64,000 nt of DNA, taken from positions 124,001 through 188,000 of the forward strand of contig NZ_JANUGU010000005.1 of NCBI RefSeq assembly GCF_024753145.1, given 5' to 3'. The position numbers and the translations under genes were made by a program. How positions within the stretch are numbered: the stretch's first letter is position 1; each line of letters starts with the position of its first letter. This document shows positions 37,259 to 46,976 of this stretch, one piece after another. The stretch is from Massilia terrae. Its GTDB lineage: Bacteria > Pseudomonadota > Gammaproteobacteria > Burkholderiales > Burkholderiaceae_D. The notes beneath the pieces were generated by a model. That model was not told where the DNA came from. It made no database searches and worked only from the letters and a program-made list of their open reading frames with translations.

Positions 37259-38638
37259 TCAGCCCGTGAGCCTCAGCTTCGCCTGCAAGCCACGTCCGGC
37301 GCGCGCGATCGCGCTGCGTGCGAGGTAGCGCGCCATCACCAGCGGACGCTTGCGGTCGTAGCCGTTCTTCGTCATGCGTTGCGGCAGGAAGAAGCGCCTG
37401 AACACCCCCAGCGCCGACTGCCGCGACACGCGAAAGCGTCCGTTCACCTGCGTCGTGTCGTAGCCGTATTCGTTCTTGAACAGGAACAGCGCGTCGCTCG
37501 ATGTGATCGACACCGCATAGGGCGCGTCCGCCTGCAGCACTTTCCAGCCGTGGCGGTACGACACTTCCACCGTCAACCGCAGGTCGGACAGGTACAGCAC
37601 CAGCGGCTCGATCCGGCGCGCCGATTCGAGCAGCCGCGGCAAGCCGTGCAAAGTCTGGCCGACCTGGGCGCGATACTTCATGAAGGCGGACCGGATCTCG
37701 GACAGCGGCACCTGCTGCGCCGGCGGCAGCAGCTTGCCGCGCTGCCCGAGCAGGCCCTGCCAGTGCACCAGCGCGTGTTCGTGCTCGCGGGTCAGGCTGG
37801 CGGCACTGTCCGTTTCCAGGTCGAGCCGGCTGCCGGGACGCAGGAAGCGGATGGATGGCGCCCATTTGCCCAGTTCCGGCGCCAGTGCGATGTCCTGCGG
37901 CGTGTTCTGCGCCTCGTTCAGGTAGGCGTTTTCCTCGCTGCTGAAATAGACGAAGGAGGCGAACGGCACCGTGACCTTGGGACGCAGGCATGCGACCTGT
38001 TGCGCGATGCGCTGGATCTTCTCGCGCGCGGCGGCGCGATGCTCCGCCAGTTGCCCCGGATTGCCGACCCAGCTGGCGTAGCCGAACTGCGTGAACAGGT
38101 AGTCGATGCGCGGCGCGGCCGCCGCCACCTTGGCCTTGACCTCGCGGCACTGCTGTTCCGTCGCGATCACGCAGTCGTTCAGGTTGAGGATGCTGCGCTC
38201 GCCGCTCTGGATCAGGCACCAGGAATCGCCATCGCTGAAGGGATGCACGGTGATGCGCAATTCGGGCCCCAGCACCACCGGCACTCCCGCCCTGCACTCG
38301 CGCACATCGAGACCATTCTTGCGCAGGAAGCCGGCCACGCGCTTGTCCAGCGTGTGCTGGAACAGGAAGGTGGCGATGCCGCGAAACTGGTCCTTGAACT
38401 TGCGGAGGAAGGGAACCGAGAAATGGTCCGGGTGCTCGTGCGAGAACCAGATGAACACCGGCAGCCCGGACTTGTTCAGGCGCCCGATCAGGGCCTCGCT
38501 GCTGGTCGACTGGTCGAGCAGGTTCCAGCCGTTGTTGAAGGCCGAACCTTCCAGCCAGGGATCGACCAGCAGCAAGGCGCTGTCGTTCTCGACGATGAAG
38601 CTGGCGTGGTTGACGAAGCTGAGTTGGTTGAGTCGCAT
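37259..38638 (-). CDS. CMAH-like metallo-beta-lactamase-fold protein
   Basis: A 459-aa protein with an N-terminal UlaG-type metallo-hydrolase domain: NHASFIVE, DPWLEGSAFNNGW and the metal motif HEHPDH. The DPWL ... AF ... GW stretch is characteristic of the domain found in CMP-N-acetylneuraminate hydroxylase (CMAH), but the Rieske domain of CMAH is absent. The C-terminal 150 residues may bind a lipid or nucleotide-sugar ligand; I do not recognise them. It follows the flavin reductase gene by 12 nt, so the two probably form a redox pair. Substrate unknown. Confidence 0.75.
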   Translation of the reverse strand: MRLNQLSFVNHASFIVENDSALLLVDPWLEGSAFNNGWNLLDQSTSSEALIGRLNKSGLPVFIWFSHEHPDHFSVPFLRKFKDQFRGIATFLFQHTLDKRVAGFLRKNGLDVRECRAGVPVVLGPELRITVHPFSDGDSWCLIQSGERSILNLNDCVIATEQQCREVKAKVAAAAPRIDYLFTQFGYASWVGNPGQLAEHRAAAREKIQRIAQQVACLRPKVTVPFASFVYFSSEENAYLNEAQNTPQDIALAPELGKWAPSIRFLRPGSRLDLETDSAASLTREHEHALVHWQGLLGQRGKLLPPAQQVPLSEIRSAFMKYRAQVGQTLHGLPRLLESARRIEPLVLYLSDLRLTVEVSYRHGWKVLQADAPYAVSITSSDALFLFKNEYGYDTTQVNGRFRVSRQSALGVFRRFFLPQRMTKNGYDRKRPLVMARYLARSAIARAGRGLQAKLRLTG

Positions 38639-38650
38639 GGATGGCCCGGA

Positions 38651-39151
38651 TCAGATGACGACGAATTTGCCGCCGTGAAAGCCCAGCGGCTTGCTCGGAT
38701 TGAAGTGGCAGTGCTCGACCTGCCCGACGAAGATGACGTGGTCGCCCTCCGGATAGCGGCTGCGCGCGCGGCATTCGAACCACGCCGCCACGCCGGGCAG
38801 GATGGGCAGCCCGGCGGGCGATTCAGCGTAGTCGAGCGCGGCGAAACGGTCGCCGGGGCCGCGCGCGAAACGCAGGGCCAGTTCGAGCTGGTGCGCGGCC
38901 AGCACGTTGACGATGTAATGCGATGCGCAGCTGAATGCCGGCAGGCTGCGCGCCTTGCCGGCCAGCCCCCACAGCACCAGCGGCGGCTCGAGCGAGACCG
39001 AGTTGAACGAGTTGACGGTAAGCCCATGCAGCGCCCCGTCCGGCGTGCGGGTCATGACGATGGTGACGCCGGTGGCGAACTGCGCGAGCGCCGACCGGAA
39101 CTGGCCAGTGTCGAACCCGGGGGCAAGCGTGTCCGCGGCGAAGGTAGTCAT
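38651..39151 (-). CDS. Flavin reductase-like protein
   Basis: A 166-aa protein of the flavin reductase domain family (split-barrel FMN binding). It shows FATGVTIVMTRT, GLTVNSFNSVSLEPPLVLWG and the C-terminal HVIFVGQVEHC, the usual order. These proteins supply reduced FMN or FAD to a partner oxygenase. Its partner is probably the metallo-beta-lactamase-fold protein encoded immediately downstream. The ATG at 39151 is preferred over an upstream in-frame start that would add 15 odd residues. Confidence 0.85.
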   Translation of the reverse strand: MTTFAADTLAPGFDTGQFRSALAQFATGVTIVMTRTPDGALHGLTVNSFNSVSLEPPLVLWGLAGKARSLPAFSCASHYIVNVLAAHQLELALRFARGPGDRFAALDYAESPAGLPILPGVAAWFECRARSRYPEGDHVIFVGQVEHCHFNPSKPLGFHGGKFVVI

Positions 39152-39279
39152 GAAAGGCCCGATGCGGTTGGCATGAACGCAGCTTAGCCAGCGCACAGGC
39201 GGGACGGCTGATCTCGGACAAACGCGCGCGCTGCGCCGGCTGAGCCACGATCAGGATCGGCAGCGGCATCGGAAGCCGC

Positions 39280-39308
39280 TTCGCCAAAACGCGGAAAAGC
39301 CCTACAAT
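39280..39308 (+). promoter_or_regulatory. Possible promoter of pilD-coaE-zapD-yacG
   Basis: A good -10, TACAAT at 39303-39308, lies 33 nt before the pilD ATG. A weak -35, TTCGCC, is 17 nt upstream. It would explain how pilD is still expressed away from pilBC. Confidence 0.4.
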
Positions 39309-39341
39309 AGATTGATCCAGAGAATCTTTTTACCCACGCCC

Positions 39342-40211
39342 ATGCAACCTGACACGCTTCTCTTTGCTGCGCCCGCCATGCTCGCCCCGACCATCGCCGC
39401 CATCGTGCTGGGCCTGCTGATCGGCAGCTTCCTGAACGTGGTGATCTACCGGATCCCGGTGATGATGCAGCGCGAGTCCGACAACTACGTCGCCAACGAG
39501 CTGGGCAAGGAGCTGCCGCACACCGACCGCTTCAACCTGATGGTGCCGCGCTCGCGCTGTCCGCACTGCGGGCACCAGATCACGGCGCTGGAAAATATCC
39601 CGCTGATCAGCTGGCTCTTCCTGCGCGGCAAATGCAGCGCATGCAAGGCGCCGATCCCCCTGCGCTACCCGGCCATCGAACTGTTCACCGGCCTGCTGTC
39701 GGGCCTGCTGGTGTGGACCTTCGGCAGCGGCTGGATGGGCCTGGCCACGCTGCTGTTCGCCTGGCTGCTGGTGGCGATGACCTTCATCGACTACGACACC
39801 CAGATGCTGCCGGACGACCTGACCTATCCGCTGCTGTGGGCCGGCCTGCTGCTCAACATCAACGGCATGTTCGTGCCGCTGCAGGAAGCCGTGATCGGCG
39901 CCGCCGCCGGCTACCTGGCGCTGTGGGCGGTGTACTGGCTGTTCAAGCTCGCGACCGGCAAGGAAGGAATGGGCTATGGTGACTTCAAGCTGCTGGCCGC
40001 CCTCGGCGCCTGGCTGGGCTGGAAGATGCTGCCGTCCATCATCCTGCTGTCCTCCGTGGTCGGCGCGGTCGTGGGCATCGGCCTGATCGTGGTGGCGCGC
40101 CGCGGGCGCGACAAGCCGATCCCCTTCGGCCCCTATCTCGCCGCGGCCGGCATGATCGCCCTGCTGTACGGCGGCCCGATCCTGCGCTATACGCAAAACC
40201 TGCTGGTCTGA
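39342..40211 (+). CDS. pilD: Prepilin peptidase/N-methyltransferase PilD
   Basis: A 289-aa membrane protease that cuts and methylates type IV prepilins. The N-terminal cytoplasmic domain has the zinc cysteines CPHC and CSAC; the aspartate active sites are in FIDYDTQ and in GMGYGDFK. Seven to eight membrane segments are seen. The start is ATG 39342; an upstream TTG in frame would add ten residues without a ribosome site. It is followed one base later by coaE. It is normally next to pilC, from which it is now 12 kb apart. Confidence 0.95.
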   Translation: MQPDTLLFAAPAMLAPTIAAIVLGLLIGSFLNVVIYRIPVMMQRESDNYVANELGKELPHTDRFNLMVPRSRCPHCGHQITALENIPLISWLFLRGKCSACKAPIPLRYPAIELFTGLLSGLLVWTFGSGWMGLATLLFAWLLVAMTFIDYDTQMLPDDLTYPLLWAGLLLNINGMFVPLQEAVIGAAAGYLALWAVYWLFKLATGKEGMGYGDFKLLAALGAWLGWKMLPSIILLSSVVGAVVGIGLIVVARRGRDKPIPFGPYLAAAGMIALLYGGPILRYTQNLLV

Positions 40212-40212
40212 C

Positions 40213-40839
40213 ATGGAGCCTGAGCAGCGCAAATTATTCACGGTCGGCCTGACCGGCGGCATCGGCAGCGGCAAGAGCACCGTCGCCGACCAGTTTGCGG
40301 CGCTCGGCGCCTCCGTCATCGACACCGACCAGATCGCCCATGCGCTGACGGCCCCGCACGGCGCCGCCATGCCGGCCCTGCTGGCCGAATTCGGTCCCCA
40401 GTTCGCCATTTCCGACGGCGCCCTCGACCGCGCCCGGATGCGTGAGCTGGTATTTACCGATCCCGGCGCCCGCGCCCGTCTCGAAGCCATCCTGCACCCG
40501 AAGATCCGCGAAGCCACCGCCGCCGCGGCCGCGATCGCCACCGGCCCCTACGTCATCTTCGTAGTCCCGCTACTCATCGAATCGGGCAGCTGGGCCGGAC
40601 GGGTCAACCGGGTACTCGTGGTCGACTGTCCCGAAGCCCTGCAAATCCAGCGTGTCATGTCGCGCAATAGCCTGCCGGAAGCCCAGGTGCTCGCCATCAT
40701 GGCGGCCCAGGCCAGCCGCGAGCAGCGCCTGGCGGCGGCCGACGATGTCATCCTGAACGACGATGGAATCGACCTTCTGGCCCCTCAAATTGCTCGCATG
40801 CATACTTTCTACTTGGATAATGCGACCAGAATGACATAA
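40213..40839 (+). CDS. coaE: Dephospho-CoA kinase
   Basis: A 208-aa P-loop kinase for the last step of coenzyme A synthesis. Walker A is GGIGSGKS near residue 16; D-T-D-Q-I-A-H follows as the substrate Asp region, and the LID arginines lie in SREQR. Its start is one base after the pilD stop, a normal arrangement in this order of bacteria. Confidence 0.95.
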   Translation: MEPEQRKLFTVGLTGGIGSGKSTVADQFAALGASVIDTDQIAHALTAPHGAAMPALLAEFGPQFAISDGALDRARMRELVFTDPGARARLEAILHPKIREATAAAAAIATGPYVIFVVPLLIESGSWAGRVNRVLVVDCPEALQIQRVMSRNSLPEAQVLAIMAAQASREQRLAAADDVILNDDGIDLLAPQIARMHTFYLDNATRMT

Positions 40840-40923
40840 TGTAAGGGCTTCGTTTGTAATTTTGCTCCGCTTGGTACAGAATCACGGGGTTGCTCGCCAG
40901 CCTACATTCAAAGGAATGTTATT

Positions 40924-41679
40924 TTGATCGTCTACGAATACCCTTTCAACGAGCGCATACGCACGTTGTTGCGGCTGGAGGACCTTCACGAGAAGTTCAA
41001 GTTTTTCGTGCACCAAGAGCACGCCATGCAACACCACGTGGCCCTGTCCACGATTTTCGACATGCTGGAAGTGGCCGGCCGCGCCGACCTCAAGTCCGAC
41101 CTGCTGCAAGAACTGGAACGCCAGAAGCAAAGCCTGCTGAGCTACCGCAGCAACCCCAACGTCGCCAGCGACGCCCTCGATGCCGTGCTGGCCGAGCTCG
41201 ACAGCGTCAGCAGCCGGCTGGTCAGCGCCCAGGGCAAGACCGGCCAGAACGTGCGCGACAACGAATGGCTGATGAGCATCCGCGGCCGCACCATCATCCC
41301 CGGCGGCGCCTGCGAATTCGACCTGCCCTCGTACTACGCGTGGCAGAAACGTCCGGCCGAACAGCGCTACCACGACATCATGAACTGGTTCACCCCGCTG
41401 ATGCCCCTGTTCGACGCCCTCGGCCTGGTGCTGCGCCTGCTGCGCGATTCCGGCCGGCCGCTGAAGATGATCGCGGTGGCGGGCAGCTACCAGCAGATGC
41501 TGCAAGGGAAGATCTACCAGATGCTGCGCCTGACACTGGACGAGAGCCTGGGCGCGATCCCGGAAATTTCGGCCAATAAATACATGCTGTGGGTCCGTTT
41601 CACCAGCCACGACGGCGACTGCAAGCCGAAGCCGCTGGAAGAAGACGTCCCGTTCGAGCTCACGCTCTGCAATTTCTGA
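40924..41679 (+). CDS. zapD: Cell division protein ZapD
   Basis: A 251-aa FtsZ-bundling protein (DUF1342). The start [19 protein letters not shown] is typical and is encoded from a TTG at 40924 with AAGGA 9 nt upstream. The rest is helical followed by a beta domain with WVRF near the end. It cross-links FtsZ filaments at the division ring; ftsZ itself is also in this window. yacG follows 8 nt later. Confidence 0.92.
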   Translation: MIVYEYPFNERIRTLLRLEDLHEKFKFFVHQEHAMQHHVALSTIFDMLEVAGRADLKSDLLQELERQKQSLLSYRSNPNVASDALDAVLAELDSVSSRLVSAQGKTGQNVRDNEWLMSIRGRTIIPGGACEFDLPSYYAWQKRPAEQRYHDIMNWFTPLMPLFDALGLVLRLLRDSGRPLKMIAVAGSYQQMLQGKIYQMLRLTLDESLGAIPEISANKYMLWVRFTSHDGDCKPKPLEEDVPFELTLCNF

Positions 41680-41687
41680 GGTTTTCC

Positions 41688-41870
41688 ATGGCCGTCGTAT
41701 CCTGCCCGACATGCGGCAAGAAGGTCGAGTGGACGGAGAAGAACAAATTCCGCCCCTTCTGTTCCGAACGCTGCAAGCAAATCGATCTCGGCGCCTGGGC
41801 CGAGGAAAAGTACACGATCCCGGCGGCCGCGCCGACCGATCCGCAGGACGATCCGCTGGCGGACGAATAA
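41688..41870 (+). CDS. yacG: DNA gyrase inhibitor YacG
   Basis: A 60-aa zinc protein with the four ligands in CPTC and FCSERC. The family binds GyrB and inhibits gyrase. The start is ATG 41688; the open frame upstream lies in zapD. The acidic tail is typical. It ends the pilD-coaE-zapD-yacG operon. Confidence 0.93.
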   Translation: MAVVSCPTCGKKVEWTEKNKFRPFCSERCKQIDLGAWAEEKYTIPAAAPTDPQDDPLADE

Positions 41871-41907
41871 TTCACGAACAAGAACAGCGCTCGCAGGATC
41901 CCTAGCG

Positions 41908-42849
41908 ATGAATTTCCAAACGTTCGACCTGAACTTGCTCCGCACCTTCGATGCGGTCATGACTGAGCAAAACATCACGCGCGCGGCCGAGCGCCTGGCG
42001 ACCACCCAGCCGGCGGTGTCGAATGCGCTCAAGCGCCTGCGCGAAGCCGTCAACGACGAGATCCTGGTACGCACCGCGCGCGGCATGAAGCCGACCGCGC
42101 GCGCCGAAGAGATCTGGCCGACGGTGCGCGCCGCGCTGGCCGCGCTGGAAGGCACGCTCAGCCCGCAGCACTTCGACATCTCGACCACCAAGGCCAGCTT
42201 CCGCATCGCGATGGCCGATTCGACCGCCAACCTGCTGCTGCCGCAGCTGATGGAGCGGATCCGCAAGGAGGCGCCGGAAATCGACATCCGCATGGTGCCG
42301 CTGCCGGGCCGCGATCCGCGCCCGCAGCTGCTCAACGCCGACGCCGACCTCGCGGTCGGCTCCTTCCCCGGCATCGTGGCGCAGCTGCGCGAAGGCCAGC
42401 AGCGCGACGTGACCCTGCACCACCAGCGCCTGTACAGCGGCGAGCCGATGTGCATCATGCGCAAGGACCATCCGCTGGCGCAGCAGGACCTGACCATCGA
42501 CCGCTACAGCGATGCGCTGCACGTGCTGGTGAGTTTTTCGGGGAGCCCGTCGGGACCGGCGGACGACATGCTGGCCACGCTCGGCAAGTCGCGCCGGATC
42601 GCGCTCACCGTGAACCAGTTCTCGACCGCCTTCCACATGGTCGCGGCCAGCGACCTGATCGCCGTGGTGCCGCACCACCTGATCGAAGCGAGCGAATTCA
42701 AGGACCAGCTGGTGATCAGGGCGCTGCCGTTCCAGCTGCCGATCGTGTACGTGGACATGCTGTGGCACGAGCGCGATATGCGCCATCCGGTGCACCGGTG
42801 GCTGCGCGAGACCATCATGCGCGTGCCGGCGGTGGTGGAGCACGAATAA
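41908..42849 (+). CDS. LysR-family transcriptional regulator
   Basis: A 313-aa LysR-type regulator with the N-terminal winged helix-turn-helix (FDLNLLRTFDAV, ITRAAERLATTQPAVSNALKRLRE) and a substrate-binding domain of the NodD/SyrM-like group. The ligand is unknown. It is transcribed towards the D-amino-acid dehydrogenase gene, with repeat copy 4 between them. There is no divergent partner gene, so its target is not clear from position. Confidence 0.9.
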   Translation: MNFQTFDLNLLRTFDAVMTEQNITRAAERLATTQPAVSNALKRLREAVNDEILVRTARGMKPTARAEEIWPTVRAALAALEGTLSPQHFDISTTKASFRIAMADSTANLLLPQLMERIRKEAPEIDIRMVPLPGRDPRPQLLNADADLAVGSFPGIVAQLREGQQRDVTLHHQRLYSGEPMCIMRKDHPLAQQDLTIDRYSDALHVLVSFSGSPSGPADDMLATLGKSRRIALTVNQFSTAFHMVAASDLIAVVPHHLIEASEFKDQLVIRALPFQLPIVYVDMLWHERDMRHPVHRWLRETIMRVPAVVEHE

Positions 42850-42865
42850 ACCACCTGCCCCAAAA

Positions 42866-42973
42866 CCGTCGTCCCCGCGAAGGCTGGGACCCATGCTGAG
42901 CTAGCGAACCGGCGGCGTCACCAATGCCGGTTCAGCGAGTTGTCTATGGGTCCCCGCCTGCGCGGGGACGACG
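42866..42973. repeat. REP/BIME-like inverted repeat pair, copy 4
   Basis: The outer units are 42866-42893 and inverted 42947-42973. The centre is longer than in the other copies (53 bp) and contains a further inverted pair, GAACCGGC ... GCCGGTTC. It lies between convergent genes and may terminate both. Confidence 0.85.
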
Positions 42974-42989
42974 TGTTTTATCTTGGCGG

Positions 42990-44291
42990 TCAAGCCGCGA
43001 CCGTAATCCCGCTCGGCACCTGCACCGGCTTGTTGATGTTCCCGTAGCGGTCCATGAACAAGCCGTCCAGCGCGATCTCCGGCTGGCGTCCCGACAGCAT
43101 GTCGGCCATCACCCGCGCCGAGCCGCAGGACATGGTCCAGCCCAGCGTACCGTGGCCGGTGTTGAGGAACAGGTTGCGGTACGGCGTCGGCCCGATCACC
43201 GGCGTGCCATCCGGCGTATTCGGGCGCAAGCCGCACCAGAACTCCGCCTTCGACACATCGCCGCCGTTCGGGAACAGGCTGTTCACCGAGAACTCCAGTG
43301 TCTCGCGGCGCGACTGGCGCAGCGTGCGGTCGTAGCCGGTGATCTCGGCGGTGCCGCCCACGCGGATGCGGTCGCCCATGCGCGTGATCGCCACCTTGTA
43401 GGTCTCGTCCATCACCGTCGATTCCGGCGCGCCGGCGGCGTCGGTGATCGGCACCGTGATCGAATAGCCCTTGACCGGATAGACCGGGATCTTGATGCCG
43501 ATCTGGCGCAGCAGGAAGGGCGAGAAGCTGCCCATCGCGACGAGGTAGCTGTCGGCCTTCAGCTCACCCTGCGAGGTCTTCACGCCGGTGACCTTGTCGC
43601 CCTCGATGACCAGGTGCTCGATGGTGACGTTGTGGCGGAACTTGACGCCCAGCGCCTTGGCCATCTCGGCCAGCTTCTGGGTAAACTTGAAGCAGTCGCC
43701 GGTCTCGTCGCCCGGCAGCTGCAGGCCGCCGACGAAGTTGCCGCGCACGCGCGCCAGCGCCGGCTCCGCGCTTTCGCAGCCTTTCGGATCGAGCACGTTG
43801 TACGGCACGCCCGACTGCTGCAGCACCGCGATGTCGTGCGCCGCCATGTCCAGCTGCTTCTGGGTGCGGAACAGCTGCAGCGTGCCCTTGGTGCGCTCGT
43901 CGTAGCTGATGCCGGTGTCGGCGCGCAGCTGCTTGAGCACGTCGCGGCTGTACTCGGCGATGCGCACCATCCGGCTCTTGTTGATCTCGTAGCTGCGCGC
44001 ATTGCAGTTGGCGAGCATCTGCAGCATCCAGCTCCACATGTGCGGATCGAACTTGGGACGGATCACCAGCGGGCTGTGTTTCATCGTCAGCCACTTGAGC
44101 GCCTTGGCCGGCACGCCCGGCGCGGCCCACGGCGTCGCGTAACCGGGCGAGATTTCGCCGGCGTTGCCATAACTCGTCTCCATGCCGGCGGCCGGCTGGC
44201 GGTCGATGACGGTCACGTCGTGGCCGGCCTGCGCGAGGAAGTACGCGGAAGTCGTGCCGATGACGCCACTACCCAGAACGATGATTTTCAC
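42990..44291 (-). CDS. dadA: D-amino-acid dehydrogenase small subunit
   Basis: A 433-aa FAD-dependent dehydrogenase deaminating D-amino acids, usually D-alanine, at the inner membrane. The FAD motif [19 protein letters not shown] opens the protein, [14 protein letters not shown] is typical of DadA, and [15 protein letters not shown] closes the FAD domain. Length is normal. It follows the NUDIX gene by 22 nt. No alanine racemase (dadX) or Lrp-type regulator is next to it. Confidence 0.9.
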   Translation of the reverse strand: MKIIVLGSGVIGTTSAYFLAQAGHDVTVIDRQPAAGMETSYGNAGEISPGYATPWAAPGVPAKALKWLTMKHSPLVIRPKFDPHMWSWMLQMLANCNARSYEINKSRMVRIAEYSRDVLKQLRADTGISYDERTKGTLQLFRTQKQLDMAAHDIAVLQQSGVPYNVLDPKGCESAEPALARVRGNFVGGLQLPGDETGDCFKFTQKLAEMAKALGVKFRHNVTIEHLVIEGDKVTGVKTSQGELKADSYLVAMGSFSPFLLRQIGIKIPVYPVKGYSITVPITDAAGAPESTVMDETYKVAITRMGDRIRVGGTAEITGYDRTLRQSRRETLEFSVNSLFPNGGDVSKAEFWCGLRPNTPDGTPVIGPTPYRNLFLNTGHGTLGWTMSCGSARVMADMLSGRQPEIALDGLFMDRYGNINKPVQVPSGITVAA

Positions 44292-44313
44292 AGCGACCCT
44301 TCAACAGATTTGA

Positions 44314-44730
44314 TTAACGGCCCGACCCCGCATAGCGCAACTGATCGAGCCACTCAAGCAGCGGGATGGTTGCGGGCAGCAGCGGGGTCACGCCGACTGA
44401 ACCCTGCCACGCAAAGGCCTGGCCTTCCAGGCTTTGCGGCTCGCCGCGCCAGTCGCGGCTGATGAAAAAATGCAGGCGCACGTGCGCGTGCGGATACACG
44501 TGTTCGACGCCGCACCACTCCTCGGCGGACTCGATCTCGACGCCCAGCTCCTCGACGAATTCGCGCTTGAGCGCGGCGAGGATGGATTCGTCCGGCTCCA
44601 CTTTCCCGCCCGGGAACTCCCAGTAGCCGGCGTAGGGCTTGCCCTCCGGCCGCTGGCCCAGCAGCACGTCGCCGTTCGGACGCATCAGGATGCCGACCGC
44701 GACATCGATCGGCCGCTTCGCTTCGCTCAT
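44314..44730 (-). CDS. NUDIX hydrolase, MutT/8-oxo-dGTP type
   Basis: A 138-aa NUDIX protein with the box GGKVEPDESILAALKREFVEELG near residues 41-63 and the MutT-like WEFPGGK. It probably hydrolyses oxidised nucleotides such as 8-oxo-dGTP; in Oxalobacteraceae it usually lies in this same cluster. Its ATG overlaps the stop of the upstream ATPase gene by 4 nt. MutT itself is the likeliest identity, but the substrate is not proven. Confidence 0.85.
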   Translation of the reverse strand: MSEAKRPIDVAVGILMRPNGDVLLGQRPEGKPYAGYWEFPGGKVEPDESILAALKREFVEELGVEIESAEEWCGVEHVYPHAHVRLHFFISRDWRGEPQSLEGQAFAWQGSVGVTPLLPATIPLLEWLDQLRYAGSGR

Positions 44731-45614
44731 GCGCCCTGCCCGCCTTCGAGTTTGCCGGCGTAGTCCTTGGCGAACTGCCAGGCGACCCGGCCCGAACGCG
44801 AACCGCGCTGCAGGACCCAGCGCAGCGCCTCCGGCCGCGCGGCCTCGATCTGCTCGGGCGTGCAGCCGAAACTGGCCAGCCAGTGCCCGGCGATGTCGAG
44901 GTAGTCGTCCTGCTTGAACGAGTAGAACGACAGCCAGACGCCGAAGCGCTCGGACAAGGAGATGCGCTCCTCGACGGTCTCGCCGGGATGCAGGTCGCCG
45001 TCGGCGCCATGGGTGTAGCTGGCGTTATCGGACATCTTCTCCGGCATCAGGTGGCGCCGGTTGGAGGTCGCGTAGATCAGCACATTGTCGGACTGCGCGG
45101 CGATGCTGCCGTCCAGCGCCACCTTCAGCGCCTTGTAGCCAGCCTCGCCTTCCTCGAACGAGAGGTCGTCGCAGAAGATGATGAAGCGCTCCGGCCGCCC
45201 GGCGACCACGTCGACGATGTCGGGCAAGTCCGCGAGGTCGGCCTTGTCCACCTCGATCAGGCGCAGGCCCTCGGCCGCGAACTGGTTCAGCACCGCCTTG
45301 ATCAGCGAGGACTTGCCGGTGCCGCGCGCGCCGGTGAGCAGCACATTGTTGGCCGGGCGGCGCGCCACGAACTGGCGCGTGTTCTGCTCGATCGCCTGCT
45401 TCTGCGGCTCGACGTGCTGCAGGTCGTCCAGCCGGATGGAGGACGCGTGCAGCACCGGCTGCAGGTATTTGCCGGCGCCGTTCGCATGGCGGCGCCAGCG
45501 GAAGGCGAAGCCGCGCTTCCAGTCCGGTTCGCGCTGGCCCGCTGGCGGCAGGATCGCTTCGACGCGCGCCAGCAGGGCATCGGCGCGTTGCAGGAACTGT
45601 TCGAGCGGCGACAT
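44727..45614 (-). CDS. DUF815-type ATPase
   Basis: A 295-aa P-loop ATPase with the AAA-like motif GARGTGKSS near residue 88 and a Walker B FIIFCDDLSFE. The family (DUF815, ATP-binding) is widespread in proteobacteria and its biochemical role is not established. The start is ATG 45614; the open frame continues into argJ sequence upstream. It lies 4 nt after argJ and overlaps the NUDIX gene, forming an operon argJ-DUF815-mutT. Confidence 0.85.
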   Translation of the reverse strand: MSPLEQFLQRADALLARVEAILPPAGQREPDWKRGFAFRWRRHANGAGKYLQPVLHASSIRLDDLQHVEPQKQAIEQNTRQFVARRPANNVLLTGARGTGKSSLIKAVLNQFAAEGLRLIEVDKADLADLPDIVDVVAGRPERFIIFCDDLSFEEGEAGYKALKVALDGSIAAQSDNVLIYATSNRRHLMPEKMSDNASYTHGADGDLHPGETVEERISLSERFGVWLSFYSFKQDDYLDIAGHWLASFGCTPEQIEAARPEALRWVLQRGSRSGRVAWQFAKDYAGKLEGGQGA

Positions 45615-45618
45615 CGGA

Positions 45619-46845
45619 TCAGGAGCGGTAGTCGGCGTTGATGCTGACGTAGTCGTGCGACAGGTCGCAGGTCCACACGGTGCCGCTGGCATTGCCGCGG
45701 CCGAGCTTCACGCGCACCAGGATCTCCGCCTTCTTCATCACGCGCTGGCCGTCTTCTTCCTGGTAGGCCGGATTGCGGCCGCCGGCCTTGGCCACCAGCA
45801 CGTCGTCCAGGTACAGGTCCAGCTTGGTGGTGTCGAGATCGTCGACGCCGGCGTAGCCGATCGCGGCCAGGATGCGGCCCAGGTTCGGGTCGGACGCGAA
45901 GAACGCGGTCTTCACCAGCGGCGAGTGGGCGATCGAATAGGCGATCTTGCGGCACTCTTCCTCGTCGCGGCCCTCTTCCACCGCCACGGTGATGAACTTG
46001 GTCGCGCCCTCGCCGTCGCGGATGATCTGCTGCGCGAGGTTCAGCGAGAGCCCGGTGACGGCATCGCGCAAGGCCGGATAGTGCGGGCTGTCGGTGCTGT
46101 TCACTTCCAGCGCACCGGCGCCGGTCGCCATCAGGATGAACGAGTCGTTGGTCGAAGTATCGCCGTCGATGGTGATGCAGTTGAACGAACGGTCGGCCGC
46201 GTGGCGCACCAGTTCATCCAGCACCGGCTGGGCGACCTTGGCGTCGAACGCGACGTAGCCCAGCATGGTGGCCATGTTCGGGCGGATCATGCCGGCGCCC
46301 TTGCTGATGCCGGTCATCGTGACCTGGTGGCCGCCGATGGTGACCGTGTTCGATGCGGCCTTCGGCTGGGTGTCGGTGGTCATGATCGCTTCCGCGGCAT
46401 TGAACCAGTTGTCGGCCTTGAGGTTGGCCACGGCTGCCGGCAAGCCGGCGACGATCTTCTCGACCGGCAGCGGCTCCAGGATCACGCCGGTGGAGAACGG
46501 CAGCACCTGCTGGGCATCGAGGCCGAGCAGCTTGGCCACTTCGGCACAAGTGCGCTGGGCGTTGGCCAGGCCCGGCTCGCCGGTGCCGGCGTTGGCATTG
46601 CCCGTGTTGACCACCAGTGCGCGGATCGGTTTACCCGACTTCAGGTTGGCCTGGCTCACCTGCACCGGCGCGGCGCAGAAGCGGTTCTTGGTGAAGACGC
46701 CGGCGACGGTGGCGCTGTCGGCGAGCTTCATCACCAGCACATCCTTGCGGTTCGGCTTCTTGATGCCGGCTTCGGCGAAACCCAGTTCGATCCCGTTGAC
46801 GGGTTTCAGGTCGGCTGCGACTGGCAGGGGAGAATTGACGGCCAT
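45619..46845 (-). CDS. argJ: Bifunctional glutamate N-acetyltransferase/ornithine acetyltransferase ArgJ
   Basis: A 408-aa enzyme of arginine synthesis that moves acetyl from acetylornithine to glutamate. It cleaves itself at the Thr of [14 protein letters not shown] to give alpha and beta chains, and that site is present. Other marks are [12 protein letters not shown] and [10 protein letters not shown]. The start is ATG 46845; the frame extends 18 codons upstream without support. It is divergent from the AI-2E family gene. Confidence 0.94.
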   Translation of the reverse strand: MAVNSPLPVAADLKPVNGIELGFAEAGIKKPNRKDVLVMKLADSATVAGVFTKNRFCAAPVQVSQANLKSGKPIRALVVNTGNANAGTGEPGLANAQRTCAEVAKLLGLDAQQVLPFSTGVILEPLPVEKIVAGLPAAVANLKADNWFNAAEAIMTTDTQPKAASNTVTIGGHQVTMTGISKGAGMIRPNMATMLGYVAFDAKVAQPVLDELVRHAADRSFNCITIDGDTSTNDSFILMATGAGALEVNSTDSPHYPALRDAVTGLSLNLAQQIIRDGEGATKFITVAVEEGRDEEECRKIAYSIAHSPLVKTAFFASDPNLGRILAAIGYAGVDDLDTTKLDLYLDDVLVAKAGGRNPAYQEEDGQRVMKKAEILVRVKLGRGNASGTVWTCDLSHDYVSINADYRS

Positions 46846-46944
46846 GGCGTTCTCAAAATTTTTTGTCGAATTCGATATTGTACCGCCACCGCCCGGCAAA
46901 GGCAGCCGCGCAGCGCCCGTCAGCCCGGGCGGCGATGAAAACTT

Positions 46945-46950
46945 TATAAT
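46945..46950 (+). promoter_or_regulatory. -10 element TATAAT for the AI-2E family gene
   Basis: A consensus TATAAT lies 26 nt before the chosen ATG and 12 nt past the non-coding start side of argJ's 5' region. No clear -35 is seen at 16-18 nt, so the promoter may need an activator. Confidence 0.4.
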
Positions 46951-46976
46951 GCCTGCACTGCAACGTGGAGAAGTTG

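Noticed and set aside
44727-44730. Frameshift between the DUF815 gene and the NUDIX gene
   Set aside because: The 4-nt ATGA overlap is normal coupled translation; both products are full length.
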